Part shown: positions 43,101 to 50,007 of the stretch, piece after piece
Numbering within the stretch: the first letter of the stretch is position 1
Layout of the letters: the number at the start of each line of letters is the position of its first letter
NCBI RefSeq assembly: GCF_001561995.1
Contig: NZ_LLWC01000038.1
Location: forward strand, 1 to 52,581
Direction of reading: 5' to 3'
DNA from: Polycladidibacter hongkongensis
GTDB taxonomy: Bacteria > Pseudomonadota > Alphaproteobacteria > Rhizobiales > Stappiaceae
Length of the DNA: 52,581 bases
Program-made: the position numbers and the translations under genes
The notes under the pieces: generated by a model
Databases searched by the model: none
Seen by the model: only the letters and a program-made list of their open reading frames with translations
What the model was told of the DNA's origin: nothing

Positions 43101-43904
43101 AATAACCAGCGCACGTTTTTTGTCTGGAGCTTCGATAAGTGACGATAGGGAGTTCCATTCGCTGATCGCCGCTTGGGTTCTGTTAAAATTGGCAAGCAGG
43201 TCGGCTCGAATCAGCCGTTCTTCCGGTGTGGCGACGCCAAGCTCGCGTAGTTGGTTTAGTGCGTTCAGGGCCTCTTCCTTGTCATCAATTTGCAGGGCTG
43301 CTTGTGCACCAGAGGCAAGTGCGGCTGCTTTGTCCGCTTCAGTTAGGTTGCCATAAAGTAGAGCGGAATTATAATGCCGCAACGCTAGCGCCCAATCTCC
43401 ACGAGATGATGCAAGGTTTCCCTTGATAAGATAGGCAGGGCTAAACTCGAGATAATAGGAAAGAAGATCATCAAGGGATTCTTCTGCCACAGTGCCCCGT
43501 CCCTCGCTGATCAAGACCAGCGCCTTCTGCCATAACGCAAACAAGTTTTCTGGATCGACAGCGAGCAGTCGGTTCAGCTCTTCAATGGCTTTGTCTGATT
43601 GACCTGCATTTAAATATCGATAAGCCAGATCTAGAATTGGGAAGCTGCGAAATTCACGCCAAGTTTCGCTGAGGTATGAATGCTGGCGGAGCCAATCCGC
43701 TAATAACTTCTGATAGTACGCCGAGCGCTGTGCTTGTGCTTGCTCAGGATCATTCGGGCGAGGGTCCGCATGTGGAGGCGCGCTAACAGGCTTATGGGCC
43801 TGTGTTTCTGGAATTGGGAGTGAGGACTGTTGGCTAAACGCAGTACTAATTAAACTCAACACGATCACTCCACCGAGGTAGAGAGGTCGTAGAAGTTTTT
43901 GCAT
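40146..43904 (-). CDS. NfrA-like outer-membrane TPR/beta-barrel protein
   Basis: The 1252-residue product begins with a signal peptide (YLGGVIVLSLISTAFSQ). Residues about 60-1000 are helical repeats of TPR type (for example EELNRLLAVDPENLFALWQK, ALKYYQNALDIAPSQTLNAD, AIERFDESLALRPNQPAVHE). The last 230 residues are beta-barrel-like with aromatic-ended strands (FEFITRFQWNN, YYSLYVEVAQFLE, RIGYTFNIGD) and end in Phe, the standard outer-membrane signal. This layout matches E. coli NfrA (phage N4 adsorption protein A) and other glycan-export porins with TPR domains. The glycosyltransferase gene lies 4 bp upstream. Probable role: guide and export a polysaccharide made by the GT2 partner. It is longer than NfrA. 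Confidence 0.8.
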   Translation of the reverse strand: MQKLLRPLYLGGVIVLSLISTAFSQQSSLPIPETQAHKPVSAPPHADPRPNDPEQAQAQRSAYYQKLLADWLRQHSYLSETWREFRSFPILDLAYRYLNAGQSDKAIEELNRLLAVDPENLFALWQKALVLISEGRGTVAEESLDDLLSYYLEFSPAYLIKGNLASSRGDWALALRHYNSALLYGNLTEADKAAALASGAQAALQIDDKEEALNALNQLRELGVATPEERLIRADLLANFNRTQAAISEWNSLSSLIEAPDKKRALVINRAIAQIESNNNDEAYENLFSAWKAQLFAGHAVDAVQRRTFTRLLVGSATAAGQSRQLIEALQRAPLARMSLDERVQLAYALRNAEQEQAAQTALLSEEGTLLDFEGAPTQQVTNYLTAVVDLLWNTPREALAAQAGRALTKRGDSPQSVLLLANVAAERNFEVLASQLLVEYRARATPEQLKKDPQIWADFLYRLGKISRSTGDLSNALVSFRQSDLLVRKWQTLKELAEIYRIDSRPTDALKYYQNALDIAPSQTLNADEKRALSQLYFGFGTLLIQMGDLNRGFAMYLYDWNLSQDPAAITPAYLTLLKANRAHQEGREWLQLVSRKGKNAEARAESLLFLARSLKGQNHEQEALSVYKASLRLEQRPEARLEAAAMLLVMDRSGEAMQLLLAPFPEEFKPLAGVYRCAALDELGGQIDAIKQFECPTQPATIPKEDPINILRATVDAHIKVGNFLAAAKQLEDLYKTAPSGEAALQTAYTYAKAAHPVAVKRWLALAFYAHKVPAAGLELASREMQGGNKAAALKLLKRLNPNTLSLNQQVVHYSLRAQILGDQAETLAKQGAAEPALNRKITKLREEALSNLQQALSILNGLPASGDFPASTGLNLRYSQIYITMSLGELDKAEQLFQSLPTRDLHDANLLSLGGYLAIAREDAHAAIERFDESLALRPNQPAVHEDLAYQLLKTYQNKRASQQFKIVVQGLNKRHLDLVEEDKKRRIQRQLKIIDYPFWVLASNSVSPVSDETQNVGSVLGIASSSPFGSIEAGWRPPIIGYRNGQVFEFITRFQWNNEAASLTPDDDSTQAILGVRFKPFERHNLKLGLERFFGVGDNTQDNWLGRIMWSYTKGNDFLPLYTKTAKGIQSTTGQPYYSLYVEVAQFLENEANTLAYGDGRIGYTFNIGDKTILSPYVYSIGSSNWADGTPQYAVEVGAGASFKWQGWSTEYYGDHVQVELYGRAGHEVTSSDGSTEERILFGLQASF

Positions 43905-43908
43905 GAGC

Positions 43909-45348
43909 TTACGTTTGCGCCTCCTTGTCGTTCAACTCTCCTTCAAAGTCGTGGGTTGTTTTGTCCCAGCCTATCGTCTCGCCTGTTCGCTTGTGACGAA
44001 GCCAAATGCGGGTCGCTCTGATCATGGCGACGTAATTAATCAGTATCGCGAGGAAGTAGCGCACAACAATCAATGGGAGGTAGCGTTTGCCATAGTGGAA
44101 CCATGTAAAAATGGAGCGTTGCACTAGGCGATGCAAAAGAAGAAAGAGGTTAAACCAGATCACAATCCATAGAGGATGATCTTCCCGCAATAACGGAGGA
44201 ACCTGATAGGCAAACGGATCAAGGGCGGAGTATATCCAAAGACCTAGATAGAGAAGGATAGCAAAATATCCGATTAGTATCGCATGAGAAAAGAAGATCA
44301 TCTTTCTATCACGCCAAAAGAAATAGCGTTGCGCCCACGTGCCCTTCCAGCCAAGTTGTGACCAACCTTGAAAAGCGATCCCAATTGTCCAGCGCGTTTT
44401 TTGGCGAACGCTGGCCCAGAATCTGTTCGGAAATAGCTCTTGTGTTGCCGCGTATTTAGTGGTTCTTCCCGGTACTTTGGACGTGAGCCATAGCATATGG
44501 TGCCGGATGCCATGGGAGTGCATGCGCATTGAAAAGTCATAGTCTTCGGTTAACGAGGAGGTGTTAAACACGGTGCCGAATTGCTCGCGCGCTATGATAA
44601 TTGCACGCCTGCTAAAGCAGGTTCCAACCCCTGCCCCTGATACTGTATGACTTAAATATTCGCGGACGACAGCTTCCTTGCTGTGGAACTCAGCAAATTC
44701 GTCCATGTAATGGCAGCCTACGATATCGCGACGGCGTCTTGGTAAGGAAAGAACCGGCACTTGAATAACATCGTAGTTCTCTAGCGCCGCGTTGCAAATA
44801 TGGAGCAGGCGTGGATTAAGGACATCTTCTGCGTCCTGCATAACGACGCCTTTGAAAACAATAGCATGCTCTGTTTCGAATGCGATGATTGCTGACAGAA
44901 TCTGGTTTACACAATCGGCTTTGCAGGTTGGCCCGGGATGCGATGTCGTAACAACGTGGATGCGATGGTCTTTTTCTTTTAGTCTATTGGCAGCTGCAAT
45001 TGTTTCCGGGTCATTTGGATAGACGCCCAAAAAAACATGATAGCTTGGATAATCAAGCGTTTCCATCATGTTAGTTACTGCTGGCACAAGGATATTGGCT
45101 TCATCCCACGCAGGCAACATTATTGCCATTGGCGATATTGGGGGACTGCCAGTTGCCTTTAACAATTGATCTTCGGTTCGTTTCGCAGCGACTCCGGTAT
45201 CCTTATTTACTTTTAGATAAAAGAGACCATCAATAAATAGATCATCAACACCCGAGGCGAAGAAGACATATGCAGCAAATAGAAATGCGCTTTGTGACAC
45301 TAGGAAAATAATCACTAATAGATCTGTTAGAAGCAAGTTTGTCTCCAC
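43909..45348 (-). CDS. NfrB-like membrane GT2 glycosyltransferase
   Basis: The 479-residue product starts with GTG 45348 or, with a GGAG site 7 bases before it, TTG 45336. One N-terminal membrane segment (VIIFLVSQSAFLFAAYVFF) is followed by a GT2 domain (MAIMLPAWDEANILVPAV, MQDAEDVLNP with the DxD-type acidic residues, SLTEDYDFSMRMHSHG with the catalytic Asp, RQKTRWTIGIAFQGW with the Q-x-x-R-W motif) and about three or four C-terminal membrane segments. It matches the glycosyltransferase half of E. coli NfrB. It ends soon after the membrane segments and lacks the C-terminal MshEN-type c-di-GMP-binding domain of E. coli NfrB. It should polymerise a sugar at the inner membrane for the outer-membrane partner. 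Confidence 0.85.
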   Translation of the reverse strand: METNLLLTDLLVIIFLVSQSAFLFAAYVFFASGVDDLFIDGLFYLKVNKDTGVAAKRTEDQLLKATGSPPISPMAIMLPAWDEANILVPAVTNMMETLDYPSYHVFLGVYPNDPETIAAANRLKEKDHRIHVVTTSHPGPTCKADCVNQILSAIIAFETEHAIVFKGVVMQDAEDVLNPRLLHICNAALENYDVIQVPVLSLPRRRRDIVGCHYMDEFAEFHSKEAVVREYLSHTVSGAGVGTCFSRRAIIIAREQFGTVFNTSSLTEDYDFSMRMHSHGIRHHMLWLTSKVPGRTTKYAATQELFPNRFWASVRQKTRWTIGIAFQGWSQLGWKGTWAQRYFFWRDRKMIFFSHAILIGYFAILLYLGLWIYSALDPFAYQVPPLLREDHPLWIVIWFNLFLLLHRLVQRSIFTWFHYGKRYLPLIVVRYFLAILINYVAMIRATRIWLRHKRTGETIGWDKTTHDFEGELNDKEAQT

Positions 45349-45546
45349 ATCAAATAAATATATAAAATAAAATCATAAAACAGATGGAAAATCAGCATTT
45401 AAAGAGAAATATACTTGATGTACCACAATTTAATTTTCTAGATTGTAATTAAAGACTATAGAGAAACACATATGTATAAATATTAATTGATAAATATAAC
45501 AAGGAGATCTAGATTTTTCTAAAAGATGATTTAAGGGTGGTGTGCA
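45349..45546. promoter_or_regulatory. AT-rich divergent promoter region
   Basis: About 200 bp of very AT-rich DNA separate the divergent GT2 and pentapeptide-repeat genes. No LexA-like GAAC or GTTC pair and no clear palindrome were seen. Such AT-rich spacers are common targets of H-NS/MucR-type silencers, but no site can be named. Confidence 0.35.
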
Positions 45547-46263
45547 TTGACTTTAGGTTTTTCAAATCAGCAATACGCTGGCACTGAACTAAGCTACGGC
45601 AATTTCGTAGGACAACGTTTTGAAAGTTGTCAGCTGTCAACTGAACAGATTGAAGACGCCGATTTACGGGATTCTGTTTGGTTAGATTGCGACCTGACCA
45701 ACTCGAGTTTTGTTGGCTGTGATTTTAGAGGATCACGTTTTGAGAACTGCTCATTCTATTCAGGGGAGAAGCGTGCGGGGGCAATATTCAAAGGATCAAT
45801 GCTGCAAAATGCGGAGTTTAAATCATGTCAGATGCAATTAGTATGCTTTGAGCGTTGTGAATTGTTCAATGTGCGCATGTCTCAATGTCGTGCGCAAGGA
45901 CTTCGACTTCTCTCTAGTTCTTTTGCAACACGTCGGGGCAGCGGACTAACAAACGCTTTATGCATAGAAGATTGCGATCTCGCTTACGCTGATCTTTCTG
46001 GCTTGGACCTTTCAGGCTGTTCGTTTGCTAGCTGCAAACTAATCGAAGCATCGATTAGCTCTTCCAATTTGAATGGTGCTGCTCTTCGTGATTGCGATGT
46101 AACAAACGTGGATTTTATGCGCTCCGATTTGTCAAATGCAGATCTGACTGGCAGCCAGCTTGCTGGTCTAAATTTACTTCAACTTGCAGGATACAAGGGC
46201 CTCAAAATATCGCATGATCAGCAGCATTGGTTACTGAGCGCGATCGGCCTGCACGTGAATTGA
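45547..46263 (+). CDS. Qnr-like pentapeptide repeat protein
   Basis: The 238-residue product starts with TTG, supported by an AAGGGTGG site 6-7 bases before it. Nearly the whole length follows the A(D/N)LxX repeat (for example ADLRDSVWLDCDLTNSSF, ADLSGLDLSGCSF, SNADLTGSQLAGLN). It shares Qnr-specific features: a loop after the first coils (FYSGEKRAG, 70-78, loop A), the sequence CRAQG at 114-118 found in Qnr proteins, a second break (ATRRGSGLTNA, 127-137, loop B) and a C-terminal helix ending LLSAIGLHVN. Qnr proteins mimic DNA, bind gyrase and topoisomerase IV and protect them from quinolones. Whether this copy gives resistance is unknown. No SOS box is evident upstream. Confidence 0.8.
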   Translation: MTLGFSNQQYAGTELSYGNFVGQRFESCQLSTEQIEDADLRDSVWLDCDLTNSSFVGCDFRGSRFENCSFYSGEKRAGAIFKGSMLQNAEFKSCQMQLVCFERCELFNVRMSQCRAQGLRLLSSSFATRRGSGLTNALCIEDCDLAYADLSGLDLSGCSFASCKLIEASISSSNLNGAALRDCDVTNVDFMRSDLSNADLTGSQLAGLNLLQLAGYKGLKISHDQQHWLLSAIGLHVN

Positions 46264-46285
46264 AGTCGATAAGAATGGCTTTTGA

Positions 46286-46633
46286 TTATCTATCAGACCA
46301 GACTGCCAGTTCATTTCCGGTTGGATCGTAAAAGTGAAAGCGGCGCCCTCCTGGAAAGCTGAATGTCTCCTTTGCTATACTGCCACCATGCACCAATATG
46401 CACTCCAGTGTTTCTTGCAGATCCTTGCTGTAGAAGACAATAAGCGCGGCACCGTTAGCGCTATCGCTGGTCTTGGTAGAGCGATAGAACCCGCCTTCTC
46501 GCTCTCCTGCTTTGAAGGCGATATAATCTTCCCCGTAGGAAGTGAACTTCCATTGAAATACACAAGAGTAAAACTCTCTGACGAGTTCCAAGTCCTTTGC
46601 CGGCAGTTCAAGATAGTCAATCGGCCACTTCAT
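46286..46633 (-). CDS. VOC-family (glyoxalase-fold) small protein
   Basis: The 115-residue product has the two beta-alpha-beta halves of a VOC domain: YLELPAKDLELVREFYSCVF at the start and FPGGRRFHFYDPTGNELAVW at the end, with a Glu near the end as a possible metal ligand. Members bind metals and small ligands (dioxygenases, resistance proteins, lyases). It lies downstream of a MarR regulator on the same strand, so is probably controlled by it. Function unknown. Confidence 0.85.
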   Translation of the reverse strand: MKWPIDYLELPAKDLELVREFYSCVFQWKFTSYGEDYIAFKAGEREGGFYRSTKTSDSANGAALIVFYSKDLQETLECILVHGGSIAKETFSFPGGRRFHFYDPTGNELAVWSDR

Positions 46634-46714
46634 TCATAAATCTCCAATATTAAATGGTCGTGATCGCTGATGCTTAATGCTCAATTATGAGCGCTTGCTC
46701 TATTGCGCTTTTTG

Positions 46715-47197
46715 CTAGTCATTCAACTCTAGAGTAGATACTTCCTGCAAAAGTGAGATAAGAAGCTGGGACTTCTCCTGCCCCAGTTTATCGCGAAGTC
46801 TTGCGATGACCCGATGATTTTCTGCTGCATACTTTTCGATGAGGGAAGAACCCAGAGGGGTAATGGAGAATAGAAATCGTCTTTTATCTGTCGCATGTGG
46901 GTGACGATCAATATAGCACAGAGTTTCAAGGTGCTTGAGAATTCTTGTCAGACTTGGGAGTAATAGGCAGGATTGCTCCGCTATCTCACTTGGTTCTAAC
47001 ACACCACCTTCCTTGAGAACTCGCAGAACACGCCACTGTTGTTCTGTAACGCCTGCGCGCTGAAGAACTGGACGTATTTCGACCATCAGCTTTTCACGGG
47101 CTCTAAGGAGTGCAATTGGAAGCGAACGAGAGGTTGCTTCGATCGCGGTAAACACGTCTCGCTCCTCTTCTAAATCGGTTACACTGGTCATCTTCAT
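46715..47197 (-). CDS. MarR-family regulator, HpaR-like
   Basis: I use ATG 47197 (a TTG lies one codon upstream); the product is 160 residues. It shows the HpaR pattern: RSLPIALLRAREKLM, GVTEQQWRVLRVLKEGGVLE, CLLLPSLTRILKHLE, then a winged part KRRFLFSITPLGSSLI. HpaR controls homoprotocatechuate degradation in other bacteria, but no such pathway genes are present. Targets are probably the VOC gene below it or the region toward 47491, where an inverted repeat (47324-47344) lies. Confidence 0.88.
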   Translation of the reverse strand: MKMTSVTDLEEERDVFTAIEATSRSLPIALLRAREKLMVEIRPVLQRAGVTEQQWRVLRVLKEGGVLEPSEIAEQSCLLLPSLTRILKHLETLCYIDRHPHATDKRRFLFSITPLGSSLIEKYAAENHRVIARLRDKLGQEKSQLLISLLQEVSTLELND

Positions 47198-47323
47198 CAA
47201 TTACTTATGAAGAATGTAGATGGCACTAGCAAGTTCTACCAATCGATAATGTGTAGATATCTAGGAGTCGCGATTCAATTCGCTTTTCATGAATTTGCCC
47301 GTGCCCCCTATGTCAAATCCTTA

Positions 47324-47344
47324 AAAATTCTAGCTAAGAATTTT
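47324..47344. promoter_or_regulatory. Inverted repeat between marR and the nucleotide-sugar dehydrogenase
   Basis: AAAATTCT-AGCTA-AGAATTTT is an 8-bp inverted repeat with 5-bp spacing, about 125 bp from the MarR start and about 145 bp from the dehydrogenase start. It could be a MarR operator. Confidence 0.4.
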
Positions 47345-47490
47345 CTAGTACTGAATTGCTGTACCTTATCATCATAGTATTTCACAATTTCGTTAAGAAT
47401 ATAACCTGCGCGTAGCTTCTGTCCGGCGCGCTGCTTCTTACGCTGCAAACTAGGGCTTCCCATGTGCTAGCTTGAAAGGAACTATATTAA

Positions 47491-48828
47491 ATGATGCCTA
47501 GAGTTTCAGTATTTGGTCTCGGTAAACTAGGGGCACCGATGCTGGCGGTTTTTGCAAGCAAGGGCTTCGAGGTTATCGGTGTTGATAAGAATGAGCGCTT
47601 TGTCGATTTGATTAATCAGGGGATTTCACCAGTAGAGGAACCTCAACTTCAAGAACTAATATCAGTAAACAGTGAGCGTATTGAAGCGACAATCGACACG
47701 CGCGCTGCGGTTTTGGATAGTGATATTAGCTTTATAATTGTCCCTACGCCTAGTGGTGTAGATGGTCTGTTTTGTAACGACTTTGTACTGGCAGCGATTG
47801 AAGAAATTGGAAGTGCGCTACGAGCCAAAGACAGCTATCACTTGGTTGTAGTCACCTCCACAGTAATGCCAGGTTCAACCGGCGGCGAAATTAGAGAAAA
47901 ATTAGAAGCAGCTTCTGGTCGTCTCGTCGGTGATGGCATTGGCCTTTGCTACAATCCAGAATTTATAGCACTTGGTTCTGTTGTACGGGACATGTTGCGT
48001 CCGGACATGATTCTCATTGGGGAGTCCGACCACAAAGCTGGGGCTATGTTAGCGGAGCTATATCGCAGCACCACAGAAAGCAATCCTGAGTTTCATCGCA
48101 TGAACTTCGTGAACGCCGAGCTCTGCAAGATTTCCGTGAATACATTTGTGACCACAAAAATATCATATGCAAATATGATCGCAGAATTCTGCGAGAGGCT
48201 TGATGGTGCGGACGTAGATACAGTTACGCATGCGTTGGGCGCAGACACGAGAATCGGAAAAAAGTATTTGAAGGGTGCCGTCGCCTATGGCGGACCTTGC
48301 TTCCCAAGAGACAATAGAGCGTTCACCGCGCTCGGAGAGAAGCTTGGGGCTAATACGGCATTGGCGGAAGCTACTGATAAAATAAACTCTTACCAAACCG
48401 AGCGTCTCCTAGCGCAGATACTTCTTGCGCTTGATAGTCGTTCCGATCGGGTGAGCATATTGGGCCTATCATACAAACCAAATACTCCGGTGACGGAATG
48501 TAGTCAGGGCCTTGAACTGGTCAGGCGCTTGAGCAAACTCAACGTTAATGTGTCTGTGAGTGATCCGGTTGCATTACAAAACGCGGACACAATTCTACCT
48601 AATGGAGTGCAAGCGCACGCGACTATAAAAGAGACGATTTGTGGAAGCGCTGTTGTTGTGATTTGCACCGCATGGAAAGACTACGCTTCGCTTCCCTTGT
48701 TGATTACCGAGTTGGCCCCAAGCGACCGGCCTCGCTTCGTTATTGATCCTTGGAGGTGTACTGGAGTAGCTCAGCAGATAATCAACTCGAGCGACTACGA
48801 GGCTGCGAAACCTATTGAAACCGCTTAG
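47491..48828 (+). CDS. UDP-glucose/GDP-mannose dehydrogenase-family nucleotide-sugar dehydrogenase
   Basis: The 445-residue product has the N-terminal NAD loop VFGLGKLGAPMLAVFASKG, the conserved PTPSGVDG and TSTVMPGSTGG, and the catalytic Cys270 in YGGPCFPRDN, followed by a C-terminal domain with LGLSYKPNTPVTECS. Enzymes of this family oxidise UDP-glucose, UDP-ManNAc or GDP-mannose to the uronate. The substrate is not decided by these motifs. It is paired with a methyltransferase gene 26 bp downstream, suggesting a modified sugar used in polysaccharide or lipopolysaccharide. Confidence 0.93.
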   Translation: MMPRVSVFGLGKLGAPMLAVFASKGFEVIGVDKNERFVDLINQGISPVEEPQLQELISVNSERIEATIDTRAAVLDSDISFIIVPTPSGVDGLFCNDFVLAAIEEIGSALRAKDSYHLVVVTSTVMPGSTGGEIREKLEAASGRLVGDGIGLCYNPEFIALGSVVRDMLRPDMILIGESDHKAGAMLAELYRSTTESNPEFHRMNFVNAELCKISVNTFVTTKISYANMIAEFCERLDGADVDTVTHALGADTRIGKKYLKGAVAYGGPCFPRDNRAFTALGEKLGANTALAEATDKINSYQTERLLAQILLALDSRSDRVSILGLSYKPNTPVTECSQGLELVRRLSKLNVNVSVSDPVALQNADTILPNGVQAHATIKETICGSAVVVICTAWKDYASLPLLITELAPSDRPRFVIDPWRCTGVAQQIINSSDYEAAKPIETA

Positions 48829-48854
48829 TTACAATTCATTTGCCCGGAGTTAAC

Positions 48855-49652
48855 ATGAATAATTCAATACATGAAGATGACGAAGTCTTGGAACGTGTCG
48901 TGGACTATTGGAACGCTCGCCCGTGCAATATACGCCATTCAACCGCTCCGATTGGTACCAGAGAGTACTTTGATCAAGTGGAGGCTAGGAAGTACTTTGT
49001 AGAACCACACATTCCCAGATTTGCCGAGTTTGAATGTTGGAAGGGTAAACGGGTTTTGGAGGTGGGGTGCGGGATCGGCACGGATGCGGTCAATTTTTCA
49101 CGCGCGGGCGCGATTTACACCGGGGTCGATATATCTAGCGAGTCACTCAAGCTTGCCAGAAAGCGGTTCGATGTATTCAATCTTGACGGAAGGTTTGTCG
49201 AAGCGAACGCAGAATGTTTGGAGACCCATTTTGAAGAAGATGAGTTTGACCTAGTCTATTCCTTTGGCGTTCTTCATCATACTCCTTCACCCCCAAGAGC
49301 AATTCAATCTATTAGAAAAGTTATTAATAGACGGGGCAGCTTCAAGTTGATGCTGTATGCCAAAAACAGCTGGAAGGCATCTATGATTGCGGCTGGTTTA
49401 GATCAGCCTGAGGCTCAATTCGGCTGCCCTATTGCTTTCACCTACAACCGCGAAGAACTTTCATCTTTACTCGAACCAGATTTCCATATTTCTAACGCTC
49501 GGCAGGATCATATATTTCCATTTAAAGTGGATGAGTATGTAAATTACAACTATGTCCGCGAAGACTGGTTTGAAGCGATGCCTAGTATTGTATTTAAGGC
49601 GCTTGAAGAGCAGCTAGGGTGGCATTACTTAATTGATGCGACTCCAAGTTAA
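48855..49652 (+). CDS. Class I SAM-dependent methyltransferase
   Basis: I use ATG 48855 with GGAG six bases before it; a TTG five codons upstream is less likely. The product is 265 residues. The SAM-binding motif is VLEVGCGIGTDAVNFSRAG, followed by an acidic beta-2 end (YTGVDISSESLKLARKRF) and DLVYSFGVLHHTPSP. This type often acts on small molecules or sugars. The adjacent nucleotide-sugar dehydrogenase suggests a sugar-related substrate. A perfect 32-bp palindrome follows 9 bp after the stop. Confidence 0.88.
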   Translation: MNNSIHEDDEVLERVVDYWNARPCNIRHSTAPIGTREYFDQVEARKYFVEPHIPRFAEFECWKGKRVLEVGCGIGTDAVNFSRAGAIYTGVDISSESLKLARKRFDVFNLDGRFVEANAECLETHFEEDEFDLVYSFGVLHHTPSPPRAIQSIRKVINRRGSFKLMLYAKNSWKASMIAAGLDQPEAQFGCPIAFTYNREELSSLLEPDFHISNARQDHIFPFKVDEYVNYNYVREDWFEAMPSIVFKALEEQLGWHYLIDATPS

Positions 49653-50007
49653 CGAACTTATGTCAGTTGGTTGACAGCTGTCAACCAACTGACGCTTTAG
49701 AAACGCGCTTGCAAACGAAATCCATTGATGAACCAAAGCGCATTCATAGCGAACAAAATTCAGTGTCTTTTGTAGTTGCAACCCGAAAAACTGGCACGGT
49801 TAAATAGGGCAACGCGGTGTAACCCGACGCTAAAACCCCTTTTCCCGACAAAAGTAATCCGCGACCTGACGTCGCATTATCTTGAATAGAGACCCACTAT
49901 AGAATGAAAAATGTTTTGAGAAGTGCAAAAAAATTCATTCGGTGACTGCTAAAGTGGTAGGCGCTGTGATATTGCACAATCCAATTAGCATTTATTGGGT
50001 GGGAAAT
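49653..50007. other. Gene-free stretch with a perfect palindrome
   Basis: About 355 bp between the methyltransferase and the MFS gene. It holds the palindrome at 49662-49693 and a small GCGAC/GTCGC dyad near 49860-49876, then an AT-rich lead into the MFS gene. No ORF here looks real. Confidence 0.5.
49662..49693. repeat. Perfect 32-bp palindrome
   Basis: Arms GTCAGTTGGTTGACAG and CTGTCAACCAACTGAC are exact complements with no spacer, 9 bp after the methyltransferase stop. There is no T-run after it. It also contains GTTGACAG/CTGTCAAC repeats that look like a protein-binding site. Confidence 0.8.

Noticed and set aside
45349-45546. SOS (LexA) box before the Qnr-like gene
   Set aside because: No GAAC-N7-GAAC, GTTC-N7-GTTC or CTGT-N8-ACAG pattern was found.
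49662-49693. Ordinary Rho-independent terminator
   Set aside because: The palindrome has no loop and is followed by GCTTTAG, not a T-run; kept as an unexplained palindrome.
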